Assembly (NCBI GenBank): GCA_910588235.1
Contig: CAJUOQ010000003.1
Location: 1 to 64,000, forward strand
From: an uncultured Atopostipes sp.
GTDB taxonomy: Bacteria > Bacillota > Bacilli > Lactobacillales > Carnobacteriaceae_A
DNA: 64,000 bases
Direction: 5' to 3'
Below the pieces are notes generated by a model. That model saw nothing but the letters and a program-made list of their open reading frames with translations, ran no database searches and was not told where the DNA came from. The position numbers and the translations under genes were made by a program. Of this stretch, positions 8,714 through 18,240 are shown in pieces (position 1 is the first letter of the stretch; every line of letters starts with the position of its first letter).

Positions 8714-9477
8714 CTGTTCTCCTCCTTTTTGTAACTTTCTAAAGCCTCTTCGATAAAATCTTCAGTAAAATTGAGGAGGCGCTGATCTTCTTCCGGCCAC
8801 GCTTCTCTGTTTTCCGAAGAGGTCAAATAGACATCTAACAATTTTTCATCGCCTCTTGTGATCTCTTCCGTCATTGCTACATATTTTTGGGCAAAGGCTA
8901 ATCCTTGCTCGCTTGCTGGCGACACTCCTTCTAAAATTAAAGACATTGCCTCCATCACTAAGGCTTTCCACTGCCAATAAACTTCCATAATTTCAGAAGG
9001 ATCGTCATAATATTCCGCAAAAGTTTCTAAATCCTCCGCATCAAATTCAATCGTTTCATATTCAAAAATAGTCTCCTGGTTTAAGGCATTGATCAATTGA
9101 ATTAAATGAGTCATCGATAACTCATGATCGGCTTTTAAAACCTCCAAACTCGTCTCGAGATAAGCCATACTGCTCATGAGATGATTTAATCGTTGGTAGA
9201 GAATGCCTTGTTGTTTTTCAAAACGCGCAATCAGTTCTGCTTTCGTCGTCGTTTCCTGTACTACTTCTTGGATTTCACTTATTTTTAAACCGAGCGATTT
9301 ATAAAAAATAATTTGCTGGAGCTTGGCTAAATCGGATTTGTCATATAAACGATGCCCACTTTTATTTCTTTTCCGAGCCGGTAACAGCTCGATATTATCG
9401 TAATATTGTAAGGTCCGCACCGTCACCCCTGTCAATTCGGCAATTTCACCCGTAGAAAAATATTCTTTTTCACTCAC
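8710..9477 (-). CDS. MerR family transcriptional regulator
   Basis: About 255 residues. The N-terminal winged helix reads YFSTGEIAELTGVTVRTLQYYDNIELLP, the MerR recognition pattern. A coiled-coil dimerisation helix and a C-terminal effector region of about 130 residues follow, similar to TipAS-containing regulators. I chose the GTG at 9477 because GAGGTG lies 6 nt upstream; the longer frame would run through the promoter. It is the first gene of the operon and probably activates its own promoter in response to a compound exported by the ABC pair (inference from family behaviour). Confidence 0.9.
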   Translation of the reverse strand: MSEKEYFSTGEIAELTGVTVRTLQYYDNIELLPARKRNKSGHRLYDKSDLAKLQQIIFYKSLGLKISEIQEVVQETTTKAELIARFEKQQGILYQRLNHLMSSMAYLETSLEVLKADHELSMTHLIQLINALNQETIFEYETIEFDAEDLETFAEYYDDPSEIMEVYWQWKALVMEAMSLILEGVSPASEQGLAFAQKYVAMTEEITRGDEKLLDVYLTSSENREAWPEEDQRLLNFTEDFIEEALESYKKEENR

Positions 9478-9499
9478 TTTGCTCACCTCTTCATCGTTA

Positions 9500-9530
9500 A
9501 GTGTACAGGATGACGTTACGTAACACGCAA
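9500..9530 (-). promoter_or_regulatory. MerR-type promoter with 19-bp spacer and palindromic operator
   Basis: On the minus strand, -35 TTGCGT (9525-9530) and -10 TACACT (9500-9505) are separated by 19 bp, longer than the standard 17. That is the signature of promoters that MerR proteins untwist. The spacer contains a perfect GTTACGTAAC palindrome at 9515-9524. The predicted start of transcription is some 15-20 nt before the merR GTG. Confidence 0.75.
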
Positions 9531-9585
9531 GGAATAAGATCAATTTTGTTAAAAATTCCTTTAAATGGAAGAAAATATTTCTTAT

Positions 9586-9768
9586 TCAAGGAAGAACAAC
9601 GTGCCATCGAAACGTAATCTATATTTGTTTCGATGCGAAATGGGTTTAACGATACGAAATCACCATTCGTTTCGTTAAACGGTGGCTTCATTGAAACATA
9701 TCGGGCTTTCATTTCGACGAAGACAATATTTATCGAAACGTTTCTCCCTTTCATTTCGACGAACTCAC
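9586..9768. repeat. Array of 42-bp repeats (locus B)
   Basis: Full 42-nt units begin at 9628, 9670 and 9712. A partial unit starts at 9754, and a degenerate one probably precedes at about 9586. Each has the shape [ATxGAAACxxxTxxxGCTTTCA][TTTCGACGAA], the same layout as the arrays at 4.1 kb and 30.4 kb though the bases have diverged. In the minus-strand frame it reads as 14-residue repeats such as FVEMKARYVSM, without a plausible gene start. Confidence 0.8.
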
Positions 9769-9840
9769 TTTCCAACCTGATATCTTCCAAACATCCTTTG
9801 TCGTTTAGACTAACCATTCCAAATCCCCCTTATAAAACAA

Positions 9841-9902
9841 AAAAAGAGTTTGAGATCAAAGGCTCTTCTTCTGAGAAGAGGTCCTCCGGTACCCAAACTC
9901 TT
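9841..9902 (-). terminator. Terminator of the amino-acid transporter operon
   Basis: On the minus strand an AAGAGTTTGGG / CTCAAACTCTT stem with a large loop ends in a run of seven T. It lies 12 bp after the M20 hydrolase gene. Confidence 0.75.
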
Positions 9903-9913
9903 AACGCTCATTT

Positions 9914-11089
9914 TTATTGAATGTTTTTCAAAGTCTCTGCTTGTTCCGCTTTAACTTCTTCTAATAACGCTGGGTTTTCTAATAGCTCTAAAGCAGTCAA
10001 CGCAATACCTTGCGCGCCTTTGATTAAGCCGGCTTTTCCAGCTTCAGAAATGGTCGCATCCGCCATTTCTGTTGTGTGCGCCCCAACTTCATCGGGCACA
10101 ATTTTGATATGACCTTGAATCGTCGGGCATTTATAACTAACTGCTCCGACATCGGTCGAACCGGTCGCGGTTTCGTCGACCGCTTGAATATCAGCTACCC
10201 CTAATGCTTCGTACTTCTCTGTTAAAATATCCGCTAACTTATAGTTGATGACCGTATCTTCATACGGACACTCATATTCTGAAATCTCCACTCGAGTGCC
10301 ATTGGCTGCGCTGATTCCTTGGACCATAGCGGTGGCTTTTTCGCTCACTTCTTTCGCATAGCTCATATGAGGGGCGCGGAAATAATATTCTAAAGCCGCA
10401 TAAGCGGGAATGACATTGGCTGCTTCGCCTCCGTGTTTAATAATACCATGGATATAAGTATGTGGTTTCACCATTTGGCGCAATAAGTTAATTTGTAGAT
10501 AACTCATCGCCGCCGCATCTAAAGCTGAAATCCCATTTGCCGGATGGGCCGCATGAGCGCTCTTTCCGTAAAACTCAAATTTCAGCGGCATCAGGGCACT
10601 TGAGCGCGAGCCGACACTATTTTTATTGCCAGGGTGGACCATGAGCGCCACATCGACTTCGTCAAAAACCCCGGCCTCGGCCATCGAAACTTTCCCGCCG
10701 AAATTCTCTTCCGACGGCGTTCCGACGACTAAAACTTTACCACCGTATTGATCAATGACGGCTTTTAAAGCTTCACCTGCAGCCACTCCGATCGCAGCAA
10801 TTAAATTATGTCCGCAACCATGGCCAATTTCCGGCAACGCATCATACTCACACATAAAAGCAATCGTCGGTCCAGGTTTGTTCGAATCATAAGTCCCTAA
10901 AAACCCAGTCGGAACCACGTAACCTGCTTCTGTTTCAAAACCCGCTTGTTCTAAATAATCAACGAGTAGTTGCATCGATTCAAACTCTTCATTCCCAATT
11001 TCCGGATTTTCATATAACGTCTGGACAATTTCCATATAACCTGCAATGTTTTGTTCAATTAATGATTTGATTGTTTGTGCTGCATCCAT
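9914..11089 (-). CDS. M20 family (M20D-type) amidohydrolase
   Basis: A 391-residue metal-dependent amidohydrolase or peptidase. Metal ligands appear in FMCEYDALPEIGHGCGHN and in GTPSEENFGG, with the catalytic Glu in the latter; KSAHAAHP marks the dimerisation lid. This is the AbgB/aminoacylase-like subgroup, which hydrolyses N-acyl amino acids or p-aminobenzoyl-glutamate-type amides. It is the last gene of the importer operon, 36 bp after the binding protein, so it probably processes the imported amino-acid derivative. Exact substrate unknown. Confidence 0.87.
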   Translation of the reverse strand: MDAAQTIKSLIEQNIAGYMEIVQTLYENPEIGNEEFESMQLLVDYLEQAGFETEAGYVVPTGFLGTYDSNKPGPTIAFMCEYDALPEIGHGCGHNLIAAIGVAAGEALKAVIDQYGGKVLVVGTPSEENFGGKVSMAEAGVFDEVDVALMVHPGNKNSVGSRSSALMPLKFEFYGKSAHAAHPANGISALDAAAMSYLQINLLRQMVKPHTYIHGIIKHGGEAANVIPAYAALEYYFRAPHMSYAKEVSEKATAMVQGISAANGTRVEISEYECPYEDTVINYKLADILTEKYEALGVADIQAVDETATGSTDVGAVSYKCPTIQGHIKIVPDEVGAHTTEMADATISEAGKAGLIKGAQGIALTALELLENPALLEEVKAEQAETLKNIQ

Positions 11090-11125
11090 TTGATAACCAC
11101 ACTTTCTTTCATTTGAAATTGAATG

Positions 11126-11986
11126 TTATTCGTTTGATTTTTCTGAAATAGCTAAAGCTTCCTCGTGCCATTTTTCAATATCGCCGTTTTCTTTACTTTC
11201 TTGAATGACTTGATTGGCCACTTCGATGAGCGACTCATATTCCTCGCCTAAAGGAAAAGCAATCGCATTGGTACTGTATTTTTTGTCCGGGTCTAAATCA
11301 AAATCTTCTTGCGGTAAAATTGTTAAGTTCGGAAAAGTATCCAGCATTGGCGCTGCTGAAGAAGTTGAAACAACCATAGCATCAATATCCCCTTCATTTA
11401 AGGCAGCTAAACCAACATCTAAGGTTCCATATTGTTTGACATCGGTCGGTTCTGTAAATAGTTGGGCCAGTTCAAATTGAATGGAACCCACTTGCGCGCC
11501 GATCGTTAAATCCGCCTCCGCAATTTCTTCTAACGAGTCGAATTCTTGCGCTAAATCCTCTTGCATCATCACGCCTTGATAACCAAGCGTTGTTTCTTGT
11601 AAGTAACCTTCTGAAAACTGCATGACTTCGTCCCGTGCTTCTGTCCACGTAAAACCTGAGATCCCCATATCGACCGAACCGGACTGTACATTGGCCATCA
11701 CACCATTAAAGTCCGTCGGGGTAATTTTCAGCTCCACCCCTAGCTCATCCGCAATCGCTTGGGCTAAAGCAATATCGCTACCGACGATCTGACGTTCTCG
11801 ATTTTCATCTAACACGTAAAATTCCATCGGCGGATAGTCGGGTGAAGTCCCAATCATCAACTCTCCCTCTTCTTGTATTCGTTCTACGGCATCTTGCCCG
11901 GAATTTTTACCTCCACAAGCAACCAAGACAAAGCCCCCGAATAGAACGAAAAAGGATAGGAAAAGTTTCTTTACCTTTGTATTCAA
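11126..11986 (-). CDS. Amino-acid ABC transporter substrate-binding lipoprotein
   Basis: About 286 residues. A lipoprotein signal peptide (KKLFLSFFVLFGGF) ends in LVAC, the lipobox with Cys acylation. The mature part is a family 3 solute-binding protein: LMIGTSPDYPPMEFY, GSDIALAQAIADELGV and GISGFTWTEARDEVM. The TTG at 11986 is preferred because AAGGAG lies 8 nt upstream; the GTG three codons earlier overlaps that site. It delivers a polar or basic amino acid to the permease encoded upstream. Confidence 0.92.
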   Translation of the reverse strand: MNTKVKKLFLSFFVLFGGFVLVACGGKNSGQDAVERIQEEGELMIGTSPDYPPMEFYVLDENRERQIVGSDIALAQAIADELGVELKITPTDFNGVMANVQSGSVDMGISGFTWTEARDEVMQFSEGYLQETTLGYQGVMMQEDLAQEFDSLEEIAEADLTIGAQVGSIQFELAQLFTEPTDVKQYGTLDVGLAALNEGDIDAMVVSTSSAAPMLDTFPNLTILPQEDFDLDPDKKYSTNAIAFPLGEEYESLIEVANQVIQESKENGDIEKWHEEALAISEKSNE

Positions 11987-12014
11987 AATTATCACTCCTT
12001 CACAACTATTCTTT

Positions 12015-12749
12015 TTAATAATTGATTTGATCTAAGAATTTTTGCGTTCGTTCATTCTGTGGATGGTTAAATATTTCTTCTGGTGTTCCTTCTTCGACAA
12101 TATTCCCATCATCAATGAAGATCACGCGCGACGCCGCTCGTTTCGCAAAGTTCATTTCATGCGTCACAATCACGATCGTCATTTCACTTTCCACTAAGCC
12201 TTGGATGACTTGTAGCACCTCTTTAACCATCTCCGGGTCTAAAGCCGAAGTCGGTTCATCAAACAACATCACTTCGGGATTCATCGCTAACGCTCGCGCG
12301 ATCGCTACACGTTGTTGCTGTCCACCCGATAAGCTGTTCGGATAAGCATCTTTTTTCTCTAATAAACCGACTTTTTCGAGTAAATCTTCCGCCAATTGAT
12401 TGGCTTCTGCTTCGTTTAGATTTTTTCGTTTCATCGGTGCTAACGTAATATTTTGTAGCACGGTTAAATGAGGAAAGAGATTAAATTGTTGGAAAACCAT
12501 TCCGATATTTTCACGCATATTATCAATATGCGCTTCTTTCATGTTGGAATCATTCACCAACGTATCTTTAAAAAAGATTTCCCCACTCGTTGGGACCTCC
12601 ATTAAATTCAAACAACGTAGAAAAGTAGATTTTCCGGAACCGGAAGGCCCGATAATCGCTACAACTTCTCCTTTTTCCACCTCTGTTGAAATACCTTTTA
12701 AAACTTCTGTCTCATCAAAATTCTTCACTAAATGATTAATTTTAAGCAT
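12015..12749 (-). CDS. Amino-acid ABC transporter ATP-binding protein (GlnQ/ArtP type)
   Basis: 244 residues. Walker A is GPSGSGKST, the Q-loop is in MVFQQFNLFPHLT, the signature is LSGGQQQR, Walker B is MLFDEPTSALD, and the switch His is in IVIVTHEM. These are the canonical motifs of the polar amino-acid transport ATPases. It overlaps the end of the permease gene by 8 bp and is followed by the binding protein. Confidence 0.95.
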   Translation of the reverse strand: MLKINHLVKNFDETEVLKGISTEVEKGEVVAIIGPSGSGKSTFLRCLNLMEVPTSGEIFFKDTLVNDSNMKEAHIDNMRENIGMVFQQFNLFPHLTVLQNITLAPMKRKNLNEAEANQLAEDLLEKVGLLEKKDAYPNSLSGGQQQRVAIARALAMNPEVMLFDEPTSALDPEMVKEVLQVIQGLVESEMTIVIVTHEMNFAKRAASRVIFIDDGNIVEEGTPEEIFNHPQNERTQKFLDQINY

Positions 12750-13446
12750 AAGTATTTAACCTCTTTTCCCATTTTTTCATTAGAAAACTTAATGAATAAG
12801 TCAACACATAATAAATGACACCGACGACAATTAAGGGTTCAAAAATCGAATAAGTAGATGCTTGGACAATATTACTCGTATACATGACATCAAAGACACC
12901 CACCGTAGAAACAATCGACGACTCTTTAATCATTGTAATAAATTCATTTCCTAAGCCCGGCAAGACGATACGAATGGCTTGGGGAATAATAATTGAGAAC
13001 ATTGTTTCACGATCGCTTAAACCGAGTGCACGTCCGGCCTCCATTTGGCCTTTAGCAACCGATTCTAATCCACCACGTAAGACTTCACTCACATATGCTC
13101 CAGAGTTGACCCCTAGAGCCACCACGGCGGTAATAAATTCTCTCGTTCCGAATGTGCCGCCCAGAAAATCGAGCCCTGAAAAGCTAATGCCAATCATCGG
13201 TAGTCCGTATAACCAAATAAATAATTGCAGTAACATGGGGGTTCCTCGAATCACATTCGTATAAATATTCGCGATCCAATTTAAAATCTTGATATCCGAG
13301 CGCTTCATTAACACCGCTATTAACCCAATCAGACTTCCTAAAAAAACCGTCGAAAGAGACAAAACAATTGTCACCCAGGCGCCTTCGAAGAAGGTGGGCA
13401 TCCATTCCCAAACTCTTCCAAAATCTATATTAATCCCATTCATCAT
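12742..13446 (-). CDS. Amino-acid ABC transporter permease
   Basis: About 234 residues and five or six membrane segments. It has the HisM/GlnP-type pattern VIRGTPMLLQLFIWLYGLP and the EAA loop GQMEAGRALGLSDRETMFSIIIPQA. The ATG cluster at 13443-13449 follows AAAGGAGAG; the longer open frame is rejected because it would run through the T-box terminator. First gene of the T-box-controlled operon: permease, ATPase, binding protein, M20 hydrolase. Confidence 0.93.
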   Translation of the reverse strand: MMNGINIDFGRVWEWMPTFFEGAWVTIVLSLSTVFLGSLIGLIAVLMKRSDIKILNWIANIYTNVIRGTPMLLQLFIWLYGLPMIGISFSGLDFLGGTFGTREFITAVVALGVNSGAYVSEVLRGGLESVAKGQMEAGRALGLSDRETMFSIIIPQAIRIVLPGLGNEFITMIKESSIVSTVGVFDVMYTSNIVQASTYSIFEPLIVVGVIYYVLTYSLSFLMKKWEKRLNTYA

Positions 13447-13529
13447 CATTCTCTCCTTTTTACTTTCATTTTTAATTCTTTTTAAACAGTCATGAAAGAA
13501 AGGCATGAGACCGTTAAAGAAAAATAAAA

Positions 13530-13800
13530 AAGTCCCGCTTCTATGCCTTTCTAGACATAGAGGCGAGACTTCTCCCACGGTACCACTCTAATGAATCTCC
13601 ACGTAACACCGCGTTTTTTCAACGTTTATGTTTTGTTTTTAATTCACTCTATTGTTAACCGCTAGAACGCGGGGTTTGTTTACAGCTCACAAACCAGTCT
13701 CCTAAGTGCGGTTCAATTCTAATCCTTCAATAGGCTTCCACTCTGTCCTATCTCGCTGGGAATGAATTACAATTTACTCTCTTAATCATCGACCAAATAT
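13530..13800 (-). ncRNA. T-box riboswitch leader of the amino-acid transporter operon
   Basis: Minus-strand leader of about 270 nt. The T-box itself is AGAGTGGTACCGTG (13576-13589), close to the consensus AGGGTGGNACCGCG. It is followed by a terminator stem AAGTCTCGCCTCTATG / CATAGAAGCGGGACTT and a T-run (to about 13530). A Stem I-like region includes AGCGAGATAGG and GTGGAAGCCTAT. The T after TGG predicts pairing with a tRNA whose discriminator base is A. I could not fix the specifier codon; CGC (Arg) is one candidate on the 3' side of Stem I. Confidence 0.85.
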
Positions 13801-13827
13801 TCAGTTGTGAAATTTATCTTGTTTAAA

Positions 13828-13856
13828 ACTCTAACACGTTGTTTAATTACTGTCAA
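13828..13856 (-). promoter_or_regulatory. Promoter of the T-box operon
   Basis: Minus strand: perfect TTGACA (13851-13856), a 17-bp spacer, then TAGAGT (13828-13833). It lies just upstream of the T-box Stem I region. Confidence 0.7.
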
Positions 13857-13976
13857 ATATTTTTTAAACTTCTCTCTAAAAATGAATGAGCAGAAAAATC
13901 CGAAGACAACCTCTTTTTACATCGAAATTTTTTTATCGTATTTTTCTTATTCAAAACAGAGAAGGAATTAAACCAA

Positions 13977-15386
13977 CTAAAATGGACCGTAGCCAATTGC
14001 TTGTGCGATGACTACAAAAACAAGCCCTATCAGGAGCCATACAAGCATAATGGGCATAGAAAATTTTACCCATTTTTGATAAGGAATTTTTGCAATCGCT
14101 AACTGAGCCATTAAAATACCTGACATGGGCATAATAGAATCTAAAAATCCATTCCCTAGATGAAACGCTAAAACAGCTGTTTGCCGGGTGACGCCTAGAG
14201 AATCCGCAAGAGGAACCATAATCGGCATGGTAACCGCTGCTTGTCCACTCCCTGAGTTTACAAAAAAGTTGATTATAATTTGTAAGAGATACATCCCAAT
14301 CGCTGAAAGAATACTTGGTAGGAAGCCAATCGCATTGGACAGCGAATAAATAATCGTATCTAAAATATAACCTTGTTCAAGAATCACCACTAAACTCTGA
14401 GCTAGACCAACAATTAAAGCAGCAAACACCATTTCTTTGGCGCCTTGCACAAAATGTTCAGCAATTGTGCTAGGAGACATCTTAGCCACAAGACCACTTA
14501 AAATACCAAGCCCAAGAAAGACCGCTTCAATTTCTTGAATAAACCAGCCTAAACTCATGACACCATAGGCAATAACTCCGAAACCACCTAAAAGAATAGC
14601 AGTCATTATTTTTTGCCGCGTGGTATATTCAAAGTCCTTTGCAGAAGTATCCTTATGCATTTTGGCCGCTTCTATTTCTTCTTCATAAACGATGCTTTGT
14701 GTTGGATCCTTTTTGACTCGGCGAGCATAGCGCACCAATAAAAATGAGGTGGATAGCCAGAGCACTACAAATAAGAGAATGCGTAATTCGATTCCCGAGA
14801 AGAGGGGTAACTCAGCAATCGATTGGGCAACGCCGACAGAGAAAGGATTCATAAAGCCCGATGTAAATCCAAGGCCCGCACCTAAACCGATCATGGAAAC
14901 ACCGACTAAGGCATCCTAGCCTAAGGCCCGTGCAAGCGAAACACCCAGTACAATAAACATCACTGTCTCTTCACTCATGCCAATCGTAGAACCCGCTAAC
15001 CCCATGATTAATAGCACACCGGGAATCACTAAACTTTCTTTTCCTTTTAATAATTCAATGACTCGGCTTAAAGCCGTTTCAATGACCCCTGTTTCATTGA
15101 CAATATAAAATGCGCCCCCAACGACAAATAAGAAAAATGAAATTTCTTGAGAACGCGCAAAACCTCGAGGAATGGATAATAATAAATCAAAAATTCCTTG
15201 TCCATTATTTTCTATGTAATGAAAAGCATTTGGATCAATGACTTCTCGCCCATTCAACATGACCGTTTCAAATTGGCCCGCCGGGATAATCCAAGAGAGC
15301 ACGGCGGCAGCAATAATAAAAACAAATAAAATAACGTAAGTGTGTGGCATTTTAAAACTTCTTGGCGTTTCTTCTTTTTTATTCAA
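13977..15386 (-). pseudogene. YfcC/ArcD-like carrier broken by an in-frame stop
   Basis: Two open stretches (13977-14894 and 14916-15386) are in the same frame and together give a full-length YfcC-family transporter of about 468 codons. A single TAG at 14917-14919 separates SLARALG from DALVGVSMIGLGAG. The intact paralogue at 18379-19875 has the matching segment VGMDSLTAVAVILVGSG, so the stop replaces one internal codon (probably Tyr, TAT or TAC). The TTG start at 15386 has AGGAGG 6 nt upstream. The predicted product is truncated in the middle of the membrane domain. It is next to the arcR-like gene. Confidence 0.8.
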
Positions 15387-15490
15387 AAGAGACCTCCTAA
15401 GTCCATGGATCTTTCCAACAGTAGCTACAATTGTTTCTTCTATGTACAAAATTAAACCGTCTTGGAAGTAGCCTCTTCAATAATTCTTTT

Positions 15491-16201
15491 TCACAGTAGA
15501 AAATTTGTAAAAAAGTCGCTATCATAAATCAGAATTTCCTTCCTCGTAAATTTTATTTTTCCTTCATTGTCTAAATCTTTGATTACCCGACTAGCTGTTT
15601 CTCTCGTTGTTCCTGCGGATTCCCCCAGCTCATTAATTGTTAAAGAATAAGGGATCATTATATTCTTTTGCTCATTGACGATAACTTCTTTTCCTAAATC
15701 ATAAATCCAAATGGCAAGTGCTAATTGTACTCGTTCGTAAGCACTTGAAGTGACCGTCAGTTGTAGCCTGAGTTCTTGAAACTTTAAGATTTCAGACATT
15801 TTCTGATACATGTATAACATTTGGTGTTTATTATCAACTACCATCGACTCAAATAAATCTTTAGGTAGTAATAAAACATCAATCTCATCTTCAGAAATAG
15901 CGGTGTAAGAGTACCTTTCCTCTTCATTTAAAAACATCCGATAAGGAAAAAAAGTATTCTTTTTAATATAATCTTTGTAGGAATATTCTCCCGATAAATC
16001 GATTTTTTCTAAACTAACCAAACCTCTAAATAAAAAATAATAATAAACCATTGGATCCCCATGGTAGGACAAAACTTGTCCTTTGGGATATTGATGGATA
16101 ATTGAACCAGAGATAATTTCTTGGATTTGTTCTACCGTAAAGCGTTTAAAAAAATCAAAATCTTGCAACCGATTAAAATAATCTTCAATATCCCGATTCA
16201 T
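15491..16201 (-). CDS. arcR: Crp/Fnr family regulator, ArcR-like
   Basis: About 236 residues. An N-terminal cyclic-nucleotide-binding-like beta barrel (KGQVLSYHGDPMVYYYFLFRGLVSLEKI) is followed by a C-terminal winged helix with LTINELGESAGTTRETASRVIKDL, the Crp-type recognition helix. Its position beside arginine deiminase genes matches ArcR, the Crp-family activator of that pathway in Gram-positive bacteria. AAGGAGG lies 9 nt upstream of the ATG at 16201. The CooA/Fnr-type Cys ligands are absent, so an Fe-S sensor is unlikely. Confidence 0.85.
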   Translation of the reverse strand: MNRDIEDYFNRLQDFDFFKRFTVEQIQEIISGSIIHQYPKGQVLSYHGDPMVYYYFLFRGLVSLEKIDLSGEYSYKDYIKKNTFFPYRMFLNEEERYSYTAISEDEIDVLLLPKDLFESMVVDNKHQMLYMYQKMSEILKFQELRLQLTVTSSAYERVQLALAIWIYDLGKEVIVNEQKNIMIPYSLTINELGESAGTTRETASRVIKDLDNEGKIKFTRKEILIYDSDFFTNFLL

Positions 16202-16312
16202 TTTTATAATCCTCCTTAGCAAAATAAACAGCGCGATAGTAACACTCTTACAAGCGGATGTGGACATTTAAATAAAAATGATCACCAATAAAGAAAATTA
16301 ATCAGATCATGG

Positions 16313-16380
16313 CCGAGTGTGCTCTTATATTTATCCCTTTTCACTCGGGCAGAGGACGAAGTGTTCTCCGTCCTCTTTTC
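16313..16380. terminator. Nested hairpins downstream of argS
   Basis: A CCGAGTG / CACTCGG stem at 16313-16348 is followed by AGAGGACG / CGTCCTCT with a short T-run (16351-16380). They separate argS from the regulator gene. Confidence 0.5.
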
Positions 16381-16409
16381 GCCCAGAGCAAAATGGAACA
16401 TTTTCCAGC

Positions 16410-18101
16410 TTACATTTCCTCCAAAGCTTCAACGCCTAATAAATGCAATGCATCTTGAATCACAATCATGACGCTATGGACTAAAGCAATCCGCGATTCT
16501 AGCTGGTGATCGTCCACATGGATTCGAACATTGCCATAATATCGATTAAACGCTTGAGCTAAATCCAACACATATTTAGCAATAATCGAAGGTTCATACG
16601 CTTCAGTCGCTCTTAATACAATCTGATGGTAGTTCTCTAATAATTTGATGACTTCCCAACTATAATCATCATCCAGCTTAAACGGATTCTCTAGATCAAG
16701 CGGTTGTTCATAGCGTTCTAAAATACTATTGGCTCTTGCGTAGGTATATTGAACATACGGCCCTGTTTCGCCTTCAAATTGCACAATTTCTTCCAGTTTA
16801 AAATCAAAATTATTTAAACGGCTATTTTTTAAATCATGAAAAACAACGGCACCCACACCCACTTTTCTAGCAACTTCTTCTTTATCTTTGACATCCGGAT
16901 TCTTTTGTTCAATTTGTTCTTTGGCTAAACGAATCGCTTCGTTCAAAACATCTTCCAATAAAACGGTATTTCCTTGACGCGTAGACAACTTCTTTCCTTC
17001 AAAAGTAATTAAACCAAAAGGAACATGAATCATATCATCGGCCCATTCATTTCCCAGCTTTATTAAAACCGCTTTCAATTGTTTAAAATGCGTCGTCTGT
17101 TCATTTCCAACAACATAGAGACTTTTACTGAAATCAAAAGTCTTCTTACGATAATAAGCAGTCGCTAAATCACGAGTTAAATACAAGGTCGCTCCGTCTG
17201 ATTTTTGGATGAGTGCAGGTGGTAAACCTTCATCTTCTAGATCGACAATGATCGCTTCGTTATCGATTTTTGAAATATTTTTTTCCTTTAATTCATCGAT
17301 AATGGGTTGCATTTTGTCATTATAAAACGACTCCCCCGTATAGTAATCAAACTTAATATTTAAGAGTTGATAGACACGTTCAAACTCAATAATCGATTCT
17401 TCTTTAAACCATTCCCATAATTGAACCACTTCTGGATCAAACTGTTCGAGTTTTCTAAATTTTGCACGCGCTTTTACTTCTAAAGCAGGATCTAATTCTG
17501 CTCGTTCGTGGAATTCGACATACAGATTAACTAATTCAGTCACCGGATTTAATGCTACAATCTCTGGGTCACCCCACTCTTCATACGCGACGATTAACTT
17601 ACCAAATTGTGTTCCCCAGTCACCCAAATGATTGATACGAATGGGTGTGTAATTCATTTTTTCGAATATTCGTGCCAGTGATTCACCAATAACGGTCGAG
17701 CGCAAGTGACCTAATGACATCGGTTTGGCTATATTAGGCGAAGACATATCAATCGGAACGTTGCCTCCATCCCCTATGTTCTGACTCCCATATTCTTCTC
17801 TCTCCTCTAAAATTTGATGTAAGACTTGATCGCTGACATACGCTCGTTTTAGAAAGAAATTGATATAGGGCCCTTCGGCTACAATTTTTTCAAATTTATC
17901 GGAAGAGATTTCTTGCACAAGATTTTCAGCAATAAGATTTGGTGATTTTTTAAAGTGCTTGGCTAAAACAAAAACAGGAAACGCCATATCTCCATGCTCC
18001 GCATAAGAAGGTTTTTCGATTAATTCACGTATTTTTTCCTCATCTATTGTCTGCTCTAATACAGGTTTTAACGTTTCTATAACTAAATCGATTATTTTCA
18101 T
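16410..18101 (-). CDS. argS: Arginyl-tRNA synthetase
   Basis: Charges tRNA-Arg. 563 residues, normal length. The N-terminal Add-1 domain precedes a class I core with SSPNIAKPMSLGHLRS (HIGH-like signature as LGHL) and KKLSTRQGN (KMSK equivalent). The C-terminal anticodon-binding DALR domain includes ARANSILERYEQ and ends in HLLGVEALEEM. It sits inside the arginine deiminase cluster, an arrangement that links arginine supply to translation. It may be a second copy if another argS exists elsewhere; that cannot be seen here. Confidence 0.95.
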   Translation of the reverse strand: MKIIDLVIETLKPVLEQTIDEEKIRELIEKPSYAEHGDMAFPVFVLAKHFKKSPNLIAENLVQEISSDKFEKIVAEGPYINFFLKRAYVSDQVLHQILEEREEYGSQNIGDGGNVPIDMSSPNIAKPMSLGHLRSTVIGESLARIFEKMNYTPIRINHLGDWGTQFGKLIVAYEEWGDPEIVALNPVTELVNLYVEFHERAELDPALEVKARAKFRKLEQFDPEVVQLWEWFKEESIIEFERVYQLLNIKFDYYTGESFYNDKMQPIIDELKEKNISKIDNEAIIVDLEDEGLPPALIQKSDGATLYLTRDLATAYYRKKTFDFSKSLYVVGNEQTTHFKQLKAVLIKLGNEWADDMIHVPFGLITFEGKKLSTRQGNTVLLEDVLNEAIRLAKEQIEQKNPDVKDKEEVARKVGVGAVVFHDLKNSRLNNFDFKLEEIVQFEGETGPYVQYTYARANSILERYEQPLDLENPFKLDDDYSWEVIKLLENYHQIVLRATEAYEPSIIAKYVLDLAQAFNRYYGNVRIHVDDHQLESRIALVHSVMIVIQDALHLLGVEALEEM

Positions 18102-18240
18102 GATCTTTCCACTCTTTCCTTGTTAATATTCTAACATAACCACTAATAAATAAAACGCTTTTTCAATTGAATCAATCAAATTTTGTAATATTTTTTGAAT
18201 ATTATTTTTCTTATCTGAAATATTATTTGGCCAATAACAA

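Noticed and set aside
9497..9817. Minus-strand 106-codon frame over array B
   Set aside because: It overlaps the merR promoter, has no start signal and consists mostly of 14-codon repeats.
13681..13740. Firm assignment of the T-box to arginine
   Set aside because: CGC is visible on the 3' side of Stem I, but other triplets there are equally possible without a structural model.
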